From assembly GCA_037833965.1 (NCBI GenBank), contig AP031355.1, positions 15,525,501 to 15,589,500 of the forward strand: 64,000 nucleotides of DNA, given 5' to 3'. Position numbers and translations under genes: made by a program. A model generated the notes under the pieces. The model did not search any database. It saw only the letters and a program-made list of their open reading frames with translations, and was not told where the DNA came from. Positions 12,641 through 24,000 of this stretch are shown piece by piece. Source of the DNA: Marchantia polymorpha subsp. ruderalis. Lineage: Eukaryota > Streptophyta > Marchantiopsida > Marchantiales > Marchantiaceae. How positions within the stretch are numbered: the first letter of the stretch is position 1; every line of letters starts with the position of its first letter.

Positions 12641-14600
12641 TAAATGGTAATAGATCAAGATTGGGGATCGAAATGTTCAAAAGTCTCCAAAATACAATAC
12701 AAGAGGAAAACCACAAATAAGGGAAAAGACTCCTAAAATCAATACATAGCTAGTACCAAGAGCACTAGAGCAGTAAGTAATGATCTCTCTCATATAAAAA
12801 CCTAAATCAAGAGTATCTATTTGTAATAAAGATTAGAAATTCTTCACATCAATATTATGAGCAAGTTTAACATCTCCGTAGCTAGGACAAATAACAAATA
12901 CATGCTCTTCATCCTCAATATACCCATTGTCATATAATTTACTACTACTTTAACTCCAACGTATTTCCTCAATTACAAGCCTATGAGGTTCAATTCTGTG
13001 CATAGCGATAGTATGACATAAGGATGTAGAGATTACTACAAGTAGGTATTTTTATTCATAGTAAACAAGCATAGGATTCACATGAAGTTGATAAAAATGC
13101 ATTTTGGTGCTTCGTCTGCTTCAATTGATATTTGAAAAATCTTCCCGTAGACGCTCGTGAAGTATCATAAGTTGCAAGATCTAATCACGTTCCGCCACAC
13201 TGCACCTTAAAGATCAAACTATCACATCCGCTAAACATCTCTTGGAACATGTGGCACGCAAAGCTTGAAGATGAAATCAAGAAGCATCAAGAGACTTCAC
13301 TCCGTTGACATAAGTGATGTTCAAGTATAGAGCTTTAGCCTCTAGATAGACAAATTATTTCCGCAAGAAGAATAGCATATGGGGTTTGGTTTCTTACACT
13401 CAATTCTTCTTGTAGAATTATCGTTTTCACCTTCTCCACAAGCTTTCGGCCTGTCTTCTTACAACAAAAACCCTACACTTGGGTTCCATATGATACTACC
13501 GGCAGCACTATGCCCTCACAAAGAAAAGTTTCCTAAAACTCATATATACAAGATTAACTTTTCTACACGGATTTTAAAGTGAATATAGAGTTTTGTAACC
13601 AACGTCTATTCTCTTTTGCATGCAAAGTGCTCAATTATAATCATTAGGAAAAAAATACCTAAATATCTATAACTCTTCATTTCTTCTAATTGTAGATCCT
13701 TGTATAGATGGAAAACTTGGAACTTGTTCCGACTATTATGACTTTAGACTTCTTTATATATATCTTCATCTTATTTTGGGTAGAAAACCTAGTCAAAGAC
13801 TGAATATCTTTTTATGTAAACTAACGACATCGCGTGCTAGTAATATGATATCATCTGCATAAAATAAATATAAAGCATATGTATGTGTATTTATATCTTA
13901 AATCAATAACATCACATAAGCCAAATCTTAATATAAAAAAATATCTTTGTAAATATAACTTACACTATATCTCACTTTAATATTTTGTCTGAAGATGTTT
14001 TTTTAATGATAAAAGTTCTGAAGACAAGAATATAAATTCCTAAGATTTTGCTAAACAAATTCATCTTGTTTTAATATTCAAAACATGACATGTTTTGTAT
14101 ATATTATCTCAAATTGATTTCATGTAGTATTTTAAACTACATTTTTCTCCAATTTTCCTAAGTTGGTATTTTCAAATGTGAACTTTAATTCAAAATTTCA
14201 GCTCATACCAACATCAACATTTATAAATACTCAATTCTCAATTCAATATCATTGCTACGTGAATATTTGTCGGAAAAAAATCTAGGAAATATGATATCAA
14301 TATAACAACAAAACAACATATTTGTTTCATGACATTGGAAAAAAACATGTAATTTTTATATTCAGGCTAAAAAATTATGTTACTCATAAATCAATAAAAA
14401 AATCTATAACTGTGGTAAAGAATTTGTATGTTTTAATATATTTACTTTAGGTTATTTATAAGATTTTTAAGTGTATTTTTTTCTTTGAAAAATTGTCTTC
14501 TTATGTACAGTAAGTTTTACCAAATAGATCTTGGATAATATTCGTATATACTAACATATCCAAAAAATTACTTTCTTGACATCAACCATTTGTTCTTAGA
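12640..14600 (-). mobile_element. Decayed LINE-type (non-LTR) retrotransposon
   Basis: The minus strand holds reverse-transcriptase relics in the correct order. At 13864-13832 is FYADDIILLAR, the RT active-site motif in its LINE form. About 13520-13340 reads LPVVSYGTQV, then GFCCKKTGRKLVEKVK, then NQTPYAILLAE, matching the conserved post-RT segment of LINEs (family form PVLLYGSEIWG...TPNIALLGE). About 12955-12850 reads GYIEDEEHVFVICPSYGD, matching the C-terminal zinc-knuckle-like segment (DEEHVLFECPLY). Several stops and frameshifts show that it is dead. The 5' part (endonuclease) is not recognisable. The 67-codon plus-strand ORF at 13379-13582 is only a shadow of it. Confidence 0.8.
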
Positions 14601-14781
14601 CAACGTTTACAAAAGACTAATACTCAAATTTTTTTGCAATATATAGATATCAATAATTTTAGCTTAAATAGGTTGAATTATTCTATGGATAGGTATGGTG
14701 TTTCAATTCATTTGTATAATACGAAGTAACTGAATATATGAAAGCAGGGATAACTCGCCTGAATATACTTATTTTGGTCAA

Positions 14782-14789
14782 TTACAGAA
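14782..14789. repeat. Left 8-bp target site duplication
   Basis: TTACAGAA directly precedes the TIR element and is repeated exactly at 15816-15823. An 8-bp duplication is typical of hAT-superfamily insertion. Confidence 0.8.
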
Positions 14790-14939
14790 GAGTACGGCTG
14801 GTTATCTCTCACCTTGGGCTAATTAGTCCTCACTCTACTATACAGACGTCAATCATTGGTTCACTCGGGATATTGGGTCCGTGTGGTAAAAAGTAAACTT
14901 TGCAAATTCTACTCTTTCTGATCAATGTCAAAGATGCCA

Positions 14940-15377
14940 AGATGTCAAAAGCCAGGGAAGAAGCCTGACTGCCACCTCCGTGTTCGAGTAGCCACGTCAA
15001 GATTCGTCACGCCACAAGAGTTCTTTCCCGCCGAGAGAAACTATGTCCGCTTTGGAGGATGATAAGCCTGATAGAGGCGAAGAAAGGTGGTCATTGCCAT
15101 TGTCGTGGATGTCAGCTGAGAAGAAGAGCTTGAAGCTGGACCCGACCTATCTCATAATTATTATCGAACAAGTTCTTTTGGTAGACATTGATGTTCAATG
15201 CGAATGAGTCGATGTCCTTGCTTTGAGCAAGCTCAATTTCCGCTTATACGTGTTGATGAAATCATGTGCGTAAATTAAATAGTGAGCAAAGACTATTTTC
15301 TGAGCTGTGGCCATTGATGCACGCTGTCCCAGCATCAATGCCAACGAGAGAATTGCAAGAACAAACAGGGACTTCAT
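14940..15377 (-). pseudogene. Broken GH71 alpha-1,3-glucanase (mutanase) fragment
   Basis: GH71 enzymes hydrolyse alpha-1,3-glucan of fungal walls. The family is best known from fungi. The minus strand starts at 15377 with a clear signal peptide (MKSLFVLAILSLALMLGQ...ATAQ), followed by KIVFAHYLIYAHDFINTY, the family opening (KxVFAHFMVGN-type). After a frameshift near 15240, it reads EIELAQSKDIDSFALNI, matching the family motif DIxLAKxxGIDgFALNI. After a second frameshift near 15143, it reads FKLFFSADIHDNGN, matching GFKLFxSFDM. The rest decays before the left TIR. At most about 110 of the expected 400 or more residues survive, so it is non-functional. It sits inside the TIR element. Confidence 0.75.
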
Positions 15378-15480
15378 TGTGTTGACCTTAGTGGTTTCAG
15401 AAGATGTGAAGATGGTTGATCATGAATTGGATTTTTCTTGGAAGTACTTTGCTCCTTTAGTACTGGGCACATGCACTACA

Positions 15481-15504
15481 TATCTGCAAGATTTCTTGCA
15501 GATA
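15481..15504. repeat. Perfect hairpin 11/2/11
   Basis: Arms at 15481-15491 and 15494-15504 (TATCTGCAAGA and its complement). It lies upstream of the GH71 fragment, inside the TIR element. Confidence 0.9.
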
Positions 15505-15815
15505 GTACCTCAGGATCTATAGGGGAATCTCGCAAGGCTCTTTCGAATCATGACTAAGACGAGCCTGCTTACTAACCTTCTGGTCCTGTATGAAGGTTGA
15601 ATACTCCGCATACATCCAAGGCTTCGAGCTACATCATAAAGACTAGAACTTGCAAAGTTTACTTTTTACCGCACGGACTCTATAGCTCGAGTGAACCAAT
15701 AAGTGACTTACTTATAGCCCGAGTGAACCACCGATTGATACAATGAGTGACGTATAGTATAAGTATAGTAGGGTGAGTGCTAATTACCCCTAGGTGACGG
15801 ATAACTAGCCGTCCC

Positions 15816-15823
15816 TTACAGAA
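15816..15823. repeat. Right 8-bp target site duplication
   Basis: TTACAGAA, identical to 14782-14789, immediately follows the right TIR. Confidence 0.8.
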
Positions 15824-16510
15824 ACCTGAAACCTTTGTGTAAGTACCAGTACTTAGTACTTTGCTAAAGTATTTCTTTCTTCTCATAGAATCTTCTAATA
15901 TGGTTCTGTGCTCCAGAAGAAAGTATACTTGCTTTGGATTTAGAGTAAGTGCAGTATACAGAGTGGAAAATCTGCTGTGTTTCTCTTATTACTCCTAGAA
16001 GATGGTGGAAGCGATTAAAACCCTGAAATAGCTTCCAAATCAACTTACTCCAACTTCATTCAAGATGCTAATCATATAAGCACGATTGCTAGATTAAGGA
16101 CTCCTGTCAGTGAGCTCGCCAGGTTTTGAAAGAAGTATAGAATCATATGTTGAATATGTATCCAGTTACAGAGGTAGGTAGCAGTATTATCTTGGAGTAC
16201 CCTTGTTCCTTAATACGAAGACAGGTCTGGGTAGCGGAGGGGCATGCGATAACTGTATCAGAGATACACTCACAAATCCTATCTCAGGACTTCGATCTCA
16301 TCTGTACGTACGTTCACAAGCCAGGCGATCTGATGATCGGCTGGTGGTCCTAGTCGTCATCCGAAAGGCCAGCTAATTGAATACCCAATCCAAAAGATCA
16401 AGGCTGCATCACAATGTGAAATACGTCCCAAAGCTCTTAATTTCGTACTTCCCAGCTCGGAAAGTCGAAAATCGTCGATAGCAAGAGATACAAGAGACAC
16501 TCAGGAGATA
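15824..16510. other. No recognisable gene
   Basis: Ordinary-composition DNA. The only ORF of note (68 codons, 16147-16353) is not recognised and is probably chance. Confidence 0.4.
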
Positions 16511-16841
16511 CTATTGAAAATCCGATGCAAGCAGTGAGAGGAATTCATGTGCTCCTCCGTCCGTCGGATTCAATTGAATCGAACGCTGGAGAAAAAGAGT
16601 TGAGTTGAGGACTATCTGCGACAGGAAAGCGGCCATAAGCAGAAAAATAATGAACACAGCAACGGCACGGAATTCGAAAATGGAGATGGGTGTGCCCAGA
16701 CCGTTGATATGGAGCGTGGCTGGGGATTCGAATGAGGAGGAGGTCGCGTGACGAGAGCTCGAGTGCCAGCTCGGTCGGTCGGGTGGGTTCGGAAGGGAAG
16801 TCCTCGTTCTGCCCGATTCCGCGACGGGCCTCGGAGAGTAC

Positions 16842-17216
16842 ATGAGCATGGGAAGGGGTCGATCCCAGGGCGCAAATTGGGACACAGACGAAAGGGCAAT
16901 TCATACGCAAAGGTCGCGCATGATGTACAACATTCGTCCCAAGTACTCGGGCATGCCTCGACGAATCAACTCGGAAAATTCTTGCTCTGGACCTCCTTCT
17001 CCTCCTTCTACGTCTTCGGCTGCGTCTTCGGTTGACACTCGGTCGAGTTTCCTGGATGTGGGCCAGGAGTTCGTCGGTACCTATTACGATGGACTCCCCG
17101 TCGGTGCGTGGAGTGTCAAGCTCTACATACGAGGAAGTGATGTATTAGGGTTTAGGGTGCATTTTTTTTATGCAAGTTCCAAGTTTACGGGCCACTTGAT
17201 GTGGAAGAAGGTATAA
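16842..17216 (+). CDS. Possible first exon of an unrecognised gene
   Basis: GC-rich sequence after a GC-rich leader. The ORF begins MSMGRGRSQGANWD, has a Ser/Pro-rich low-complexity stretch (SGPPSPPSTSSAASS), then SFLDVGQEFVGTYYDGLP. The last part faintly recalls the start of an NTF2-like domain (VGxxFVxxYY), but the rest of such a domain is not found downstream. The final 20 or so codons run into a hairpin and are unlikely to be coding. It may be a 5' exon of a broken gene, or chance in GC-rich DNA. The overlapping minus-strand ORF (16511-16885) is an alternative I rate lower. Confidence 0.25.
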   Translation: MSMGRGRSQGANWDTDERAIHTQRSRMMYNIRPKYSGMPRRINSENSCSGPPSPPSTSSAASSVDTRSSFLDVGQEFVGTYYDGLPVGAWSVKLYIRGSDVLGFRVHFFYASSKFTGHLMWKKV

Positions 17217-17267
17217 TTTTGAACATTAAAATTGTACCTTCTTCCGGAGCAAGTGGAACTTGCATAA
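17171..17267. repeat. Imperfect 45-bp-arm hairpin
   Basis: TATGCAAGTTCCA, then CCACTTG, then GGAAGAAGGTATAATTTT on the left are mirrored by AAAATTGTACCTTCTTCC, CAAGTGGAACTTGCATA on the right. The left arm carries about 12 extra bases. It resembles a foldback or miniature element; no target duplication was identified. Confidence 0.75.
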
Positions 17268-17545
17268 AGTACAGTGGAACCACCTTCCTAAATCTCAAGC
17301 CTTCCTGGAGAAGGTGGAATCGAGCAGAGGCTTGCTTCCGGATACCGCAAGCGATGAATGTACATATATGAGATGGAAGGATTATTTCAACCCTCAACTT
17401 CTCCCACCCACTAATCCAGGTTACATTTCGTGTGTTTTCGAAGATGCGACGGTAAGATACACTGAAGGTATCAAGATCGCTTTCTCTCATAAAGGGTCCA
17501 TAATTTTGTGCTGCGACCCACACCAAATTATGTGCCCTTGTTGAG

Positions 17546-20100
17546 TTAAAACGGTCTTCATGTATTGTGTGTATGTTACCGTCTCATCTTGGCATAGTTT
17601 GGTGTTGCGAGCCACAGTTGATGGTCATAGAGGGTAGACCGAGTCCAGGATTGTGAAGAAGATGTTTGGAAGCAAGTTTCTATTTGTGGTTTGGCATCCC
17701 AAACTGTTGATCACATGAGCTCGCAGAGGAAAAATGGAAACTACGGCATTTGGTCAAAGAGGGTCAGAGGAGATCCATAGATTTTTACTTACTTTGGCTC
17801 GTTATCTCAACTATCTTCTTTGCATGATAGTTTGTGTGATGTCGCTGGCAGTTGTCAGCGATCTCCCACAGCTCGCCCTAGTTGAAGTTAATGATTAGAC
17901 CTAATTATGATAACAAGTGAGCACTCAAGATATGCGCTCATGCATACATATACTTCAATTGTTAAATTCTAAAATTCGATATTTAAAAAGATTTAGAAAG
18001 TAAGAGTTTTAATTGGACAGTTTGTAATACAAGTGGCAATGTCTCAGTTGTTGGATTCATGTCGGGATGCCTGTAGATAGCTATAGAACGACAAGAGTTG
18101 AATCTCGATTATGTCTCCACTGGTCATATGCTTGTTAGTACAGTACACGTACTTGATACGGAACTAGACCTGCAGAATGACTCGTGGAATGCTTTGAGCT
18201 CCCTCAGAGGAGTTTAGAGGTCGAGACCCTTGACACAAACAGATCCTCCACAAAAATATTTACTGAATACGTCCTTTTCCTGAGAGGAGAGTCGAGGCGG
18301 CCTTAAGTTATTCCTTGTATGGAATGAACTACAGTGAAGCATCATCTCTGTCACGGTGCTTGTTTCGTGAAACTAGCATCAAACTTAGTGCTATACGTCT
18401 CAATGACCTCCTGCGACTACTCTCCTCGTGTAATGCCTATCCTTCTGGACACTGAGCAGAACAGATCCACATTTGTTACTGTCACATTGTCAAGTGAGTT
18501 CTAGGCAACGTTGGATCTAGCAAGTTTGAAGAGCATTGCTACTCGCAAAGCACAACGTGCTCTTAGAGAGAATATGTTCGAAAAAAAACAATGCAATTTA
18601 ACCCCTTCGAGTTGGTACTTGAACGCTGAGTTTCTCTACTAGTTATAAAGTCTGACATCCAATGGTGATGACTTCCAATGCTGCAAAAGCAGTAATTGTA
18701 CAAGTTCGCATGAGCTCGGACGAATGTATTGAACGGCTTCTGAGTGCATCATCATGTAGTCTATCAGATGTTGATTTCGCACATAACCGACAGACAAACG
18801 GAAAGATGTCTCAATTTTGAACTGGATTTTGGAGTTTAAGTCCAAGCTCCGTGCGCTAGGATTCGGACAAATACTCATAATCGAGGGATATGGTGTCTCT
18901 GAATGAACGCAATCAGCCAGTGTCGACATGGTTATACGATACTATGAAACAAGTATTATTCCGAGAAATGCATGTTATAGAGTCCAAAACGGCGGAGACA
19001 TCGTCCAAGACGATGCTTCCACATGTTCCTCAAGTTTCCTTGCTTAAAATATCTCAAAGACCACTCTTCCTGAAGCAAATTGCAACAGCGCGCTTCATGA
19101 ATCGGCGACCAATCTTTCAGGGACTTGAAAGATTGGTCGCCGATTTTCATTCAAGCCAATTAAAATGGAGAGGAAGTGCTCCTTCCACATGTGCATGCTC
19201 ATTTGTTACTCTTGTCAACCACGTGAACCCTCGCAGGGTTTACACGACTCATCTGCCCTCGAGATTGCTGTTTTTCAGACATAAGTTACAACTCGCGTTG
19301 TATTTGTATTCTGTCGCTGATATAACTGCAGTATTTTATATCAAGCTAGCGTCTCGCTCAATTCCTGAACATATAGATCATATAAAATCCTGGGGTGGTA
19401 GTATAACCTGTCCTTCAAATGAGCCTTTGTGATGACGAGGCTGAATTCTGCATGCTTGTTCGAATGAACTCTCTCTCTCTGTGTTAAAGAAAGAGAAAGA
19501 GAGAGAGAGTCACATCATTTGATTCAAGTCCCATGCTTTTCCAGCATTAGGTAATTCAACAACCCCTCAACCTTTCGACATTCTTTATGCTTTGTGGAAC
19601 ACAACCTCAGTAGCATCGTTTAATTGACGAATTCTTGGCAGCCTCTGGCGTGCGGTATGTTGAATAAGATTCTGATGGAGTTTCAGTTCTTGTACGTGGG
19701 GTCTTTCATCACGAGATCTCTACTGATTTCACACATCAGGATAAAGGATTTAGCATGCTTTCTAGTTTGAAAGGCGTTTGTGAATTACTGAGAAATTTCA
19801 CTAGCACTCAATAATCGTCAATGCTTATTTGCATCATGAAAAGAGGTTCCTGATGATTCTTAGTAAATGATTTTGCATGTTTACTTTCCCATTATTTTGA
19901 CCTTGGAACTCCTTGTTGTTATCGGAAATTCCATTCCATGAGCTCCGACAAAGCATGTTCACAATGAACCAGCTACATGAGACATGAAAAGCTTGCCGAG
20001 CTTGTCCACTCTCATGCCAGCAGCCAAATCCGTACAGAAGAGTGCTAGTACAGATGGAAGCTGCTGTCAAAGCTTAGACGTCAGGCTAGAGTCTCCACAT
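17546..20100. other. Unassigned region
   Basis: No gene recognised. A 180-codon plus-strand ORF at 18890-19432 includes a perfect 20-bp hairpin and resembles no family, so I do not call it. An inverted CT/GA microsatellite pair lies at about 19470-19510. Confidence 0.4.
19100..19145. repeat. Perfect hairpin 20/6/20
   Basis: Arms at 19100-19119 and 19126-19145 (beginning AATCGGCGACC) are exact reverse complements around GGGACT. Pairing continues imperfectly outward (CATG/TTCATT). Confidence 0.95.
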
Positions 20101-20429
20101 ACACCTCAGAGAAACATATGTGTCGTATCTTCATGTTTCTGGTAAAGGTATAAAAGAAACGGATAGCATTTCTTTATGAATGTAACTTAAATGAATTGAT
20201 TTATGAACTTTTGATTTCATTCATTTCAATCTAAAAATCCATTTAAAAAAATGATACAAAATTACACGTGTCACATGAGCTTTAACATATGAGGTTTCAA
20301 ATATAAAACTTGCTAAAATACAAGCATCAACAAAGTCAGCACGACAAAAATTCAAAATTTGAATTAAATATCATTATATGAAAAATATAATAAATACCAT
20401 TTTTTTTAGCATATTTTATGAACATTACA

Positions 20430-20466
20430 TAAAATATATGATATGAAAATATCATATTTTATGTAA
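20430..20466. repeat. Near-perfect AT-rich hairpin
   Basis: ACATAAAATATATGATAT pairs with ATATCATATTTTATGT around GAAA, with a 2-nt bulge. Confidence 0.7.
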
Positions 20467-20690
20467 TTTATTTATACTTATTTAAAATTTAAGAACAGTT
20501 TGAAACATATGAAGATCAAAACCAAAAAATTCCAAGAATGAATTTTTATGATAAAAACTAAAGATCATTTATTACGTTTAAATATAGTTTTTTTAATTTA
20601 AAAGAACGATTTTTTATTTTGCAACTATTGATAAGTCAATAGTCAAATTTATTTCAATAATTGTATATACTAATATCTTAAAATATATTT

Positions 20691-20755
20691 GCATATTCTT
20701 ATACTAAAAAATGTATTATTAGTAAATAATACATTGTTTAGTGTAAGAATATGCT
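20691..20755. repeat. Imperfect 30-bp-arm hairpin
   Basis: GCATATTCTTA...ATGTATTATT on the left pairs with AATAATACAT...TAAGAATATGC on the right, with a few mismatches and a short loop (AGTA). Confidence 0.75.
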
Positions 20756-21553
20756 GTTATCATAATAATATGCTGTTGATAAAAATTATTATCAATCTTT
20801 AAAGTTGCATATTTGATGAACAACATGACTATAGATTTCGTTTAGAAAATATTTTTTTAAACTTATTTTTTAAAATTTTAATTTAATTTCAAAAATGTTT
20901 TTAAAAGATAATTCAATTAATAATTCAACATAAATTTATTTAAAATTTACCTTTAATTAATAATTGGTAAAAATAGATTTTATTTGAATAAAATATCAAA
21001 CAGTATTGAATCTGTGATGATATAATTTTTTGATATTGGAAAAAATTGCTAATTTTTTTTAATTGAAGCAATCTTAATAATTTTCAAAAAATTTATTATT
21101 TTCATGTAATATAAAATCTAATTCTATATAATAAACAAGATTCAACAAAATATTCTAACATATAGTTAAGTATGCTACAAGTTACCTGAATTGGTTTCTA
21201 GATGATTTATATGGTCAATAAATCTTTCTATTCTTGTATCTTACATATATATCATGCACTTCTTGACAACATTTTGGTTAGATTTTTTAAAAAAACAACT
21301 AATATGCATTGATCTGAAAGAAAAATTATTTGATTATACGATTAAAAAGAATAAAGTTATCTTTTCATTGAAATAATTAAATTATGTTACATTTTGCAAA
21401 AAATTAAGTAGTGAATAAATTTATTTAAATTTATATGAAAATTATATATATCTTATATCAAGATTGCAATTTTTACAAATAGCATGTTATACAATCAAGA
21501 TGATTGACATCTTAAATCTATTAAATTAATTGATATCAAATTATTTTAAAAAT

Positions 21554-21819
21554 TTTAAGATAATATTTCATTTGACTGATATGTTGATGATATCATTATT
21601 TTGAAAAATTTAAAAGATTTTATATTTATATGTAGATTGCATAAGAAACACAAATTAAATTATACAGGTAATAAGTTGAAAACTTCTGCATGAATTACAT
21701 TTCTTTCTAAGACAAATTTCAAACTATTAGGTTTTGAGATTTAGGCTTTAAAATTTGTGAATTGAAAGTTTCATATCTTTAAATAAATAATAATTTCAAA
21801 TTGATATAAAAATCTAGAG
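21554..21819. repeat. Direct repeat copy 1 (RT segment)
   Basis: About 266 bp, roughly 90% identical by eye to 22428-22693. It includes the YVDDIIIL and LLGFEI motifs. Confidence 0.85.
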
Positions 21820-22427
21820 AATTTTCAAATTTTAAATAATATTTTGCATTTCTCTTCATTGTTTGTTCAATCTCAAATCTTAGTCAAAAGATTTTTAAAA
21901 TTATATCATTCAGTATCTACAAAAGAGGAAATTTTTGTTTCCAAATTTTACAGATGAAGAGAATATTTTTTGTAACAAAATTGCATTCAATTTTCGAATA
22001 AATAAAATTATAAAATACATATTTGAAATAACAGAAAACTTTGAACTTGATGTTTAGAAATTTCAATCGACTTTGAAAATTTTAGAATATTCATTAATAC
22101 GAGTTGATTAATCAAAATTTCATTTTTATCAATATGATGTTAATGTTAATTTTTATGGTACTTATTATAGAATTTTAAATATTTAAATTGATAAAGTGAA
22201 TCAAAATAAAGTTTTTTATATTTCAATTTATTTCCATTTAAATTAAAGTAATAATAATTGAATATATGAAACATCTTATTAGCATAAATCAATGTTTGTT
22301 AATTAATGATCCCTCAGTAATTATTATTTAGATAAAATTAATAAATAAAAGTGTAAAACTTAATCCTTCAGAACTTTACATATATTTCGAATATTATGCT
22401 CTGAAACCGAAATTATGCTCTGAAAGT

Positions 22428-22693
22428 ATTAAGACAATATTTCATTTGACTGATATGTTGATGATGTTATTATTTTGGAAAATTTAAGAGATTTTATATT
22501 AATATGTAGATTGCATAAGAAGCACAAATTAAATTATACAGGTAATAAATTGAAAACTTCTGCGTGGATGACATTTTTTTTTCTAAGACAAATTTCAAAC
22601 TATTAGGTTTTGAGATTTAGGCTTTAAAAATTGTGAATTGAAAATTGCATATATTTAATTAAATAATAATTTCAAATTGATATAAAATCTAGA
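22428..22693. repeat. Direct repeat copy 2 (RT segment)
   Basis: The second copy lies 874 bp downstream of the first. It retains YVDDVIIL and KTNFKLLGFEI, with small substitutions and short indels. Confidence 0.85.
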
Positions 22694-24000
22694 AAGATTA
22701 AAAATATTCAGAGCATATTATTTAAATCTCTACATTCATTTAAAAGATTAATGGATCTAACAATTCAAAAATAATAGTTTACAGTCACAATATTTCACAT
22801 CCTAGTATCACAATTTAAGCTGGCACTTCTAAAAAAATACCTATATGATTTTTTGCATATATTAATAATGAGCTTCATTCAAATGGAATTTATTTTTTAA
22901 AATATCAATTATCAAAAGTTTATTTAATATGATAAAATATTTACTTCTACAAAATTACAGGTTTATTTGTTTATCCATCAAAATCTAATCATTTATAATT
23001 TTTGAACTCAAAAAAGTGTACACAAACACAAGCCAATAAAAGTAATTTATTAGATCTTTAATCTGTTGACTGAATTTTTTTATAATTATTTTTTTCAAGT
23101 ATTTATAATTATATAATTTTTTGCACATTCATTTGAAGGTAATTAATTCAATATGATTATTCTTCATGACTTTTTTTTCATTTGATATAGTCATATTGAT
23201 TAAATATCTAATTACATCTTATCAAATATCTATTTTTTGATATTTGAAACTGAACTTTAACTTTAGTGACACTTTTTGGTTTTGATTCATTCATGAGTTT
23301 CTAAGAAATTGAAGATTGTCATTACATGTCATTGTTTCATTGTCACATCGCATAGAGGTTTGTGATTATAATCTATATGACTTCAGAATTTTTTTTACAA
23401 CTCAATTTTTTAAAAACTAAAATTATCATGGAAATTTTCATTACAATTTAAAAAATTATTTAAACAATTCACAAATTTTTATTTAAAAATATTTTTGCAT
23501 TTTAAATAATGAGTTTTAAAATTATTTATGCAATTGAAATAAATCATTATTAAGTGATAAATGATAGTAAAATATTGAAAAGTGATTCTTCAAAAAATTT
23601 ATATTATTTTATAACGTTTATGATACATCAGTTAAATCAGGAATCAGCAATAAAAAAATGCTCATGTATAAATCAATATATTTTCAATCAATGTAATTTA
23701 AAAATTTGAAGATATTCATTTTGATCTGATTTCAATCATGTTAAGTTTAATTTTTAAGATGATGATTTTATAAAATGACTTATCAACATGACTATATAAA
23801 TATTATTACAAGATTTCATATAAATGTACTTCTACAAAATACAAATTTTCATTAAAGCTAAATATGAAATATAGTGAAGTGTCTTTTATGTTTTCTTCAA
23901 TAACGTCCAAATTTGACCTCAACGCATATTACTTCAAGGAATATGATGTTTTTTTATCTATAAAAATACTTTTTCCATTTCAGAATTAAAAAATTGCTTT

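Larger units (their letters stand above)
14790..15815. mobile_element. Non-autonomous hAT-like TIR element carrying a gene fragment
   Basis: A 1026-bp element bounded by long imperfect terminal inverted repeats. The left TIR spans about 14790-14911 and the right about 15646-15815. Outer ends align as GAGTACGGCTGGTTATC against GGGACGGCTAGTTATC. Inner ends align over GGTAAAAAGTAAACTTTGCAA in both arms. The right arm contains an internal duplication of the GGTTCACTCG segment. Flanking TTACAGAA copies are a perfect 8-bp target duplication. No transposase is present; the interior instead holds a GH71 gene fragment on the minus strand. By analogy with Pack-type elements it is a transposon that captured host or foreign gene sequence. 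The hAT assignment rests only on duplication length. Confidence 0.85.
20100..24000 (+). mobile_element. Decayed Ty3/gypsy-like retroelement
   Basis: AT-rich DNA in which YVDDIIIL (21580-21603) and YVDDVIIL (22454-22477) occur on the plus strand. Each is followed at a similar distance by KTNFKLLGFEI, which matches the post-RT motif of gypsy elements (family form CxFxxxxVxFLGxxIS). This order and spacing fit an RT core. The flanking reading is stop-ridden, and no LTRs, integrase or protease were recognised. The boundaries are arbitrary limits of the AT-rich block. Confidence 0.5.

Noticed and set aside
18890..19432. 180-codon ORF
   Set aside because: It contains a perfect DNA hairpin, has no domain or signal, and its composition gives no support for coding.
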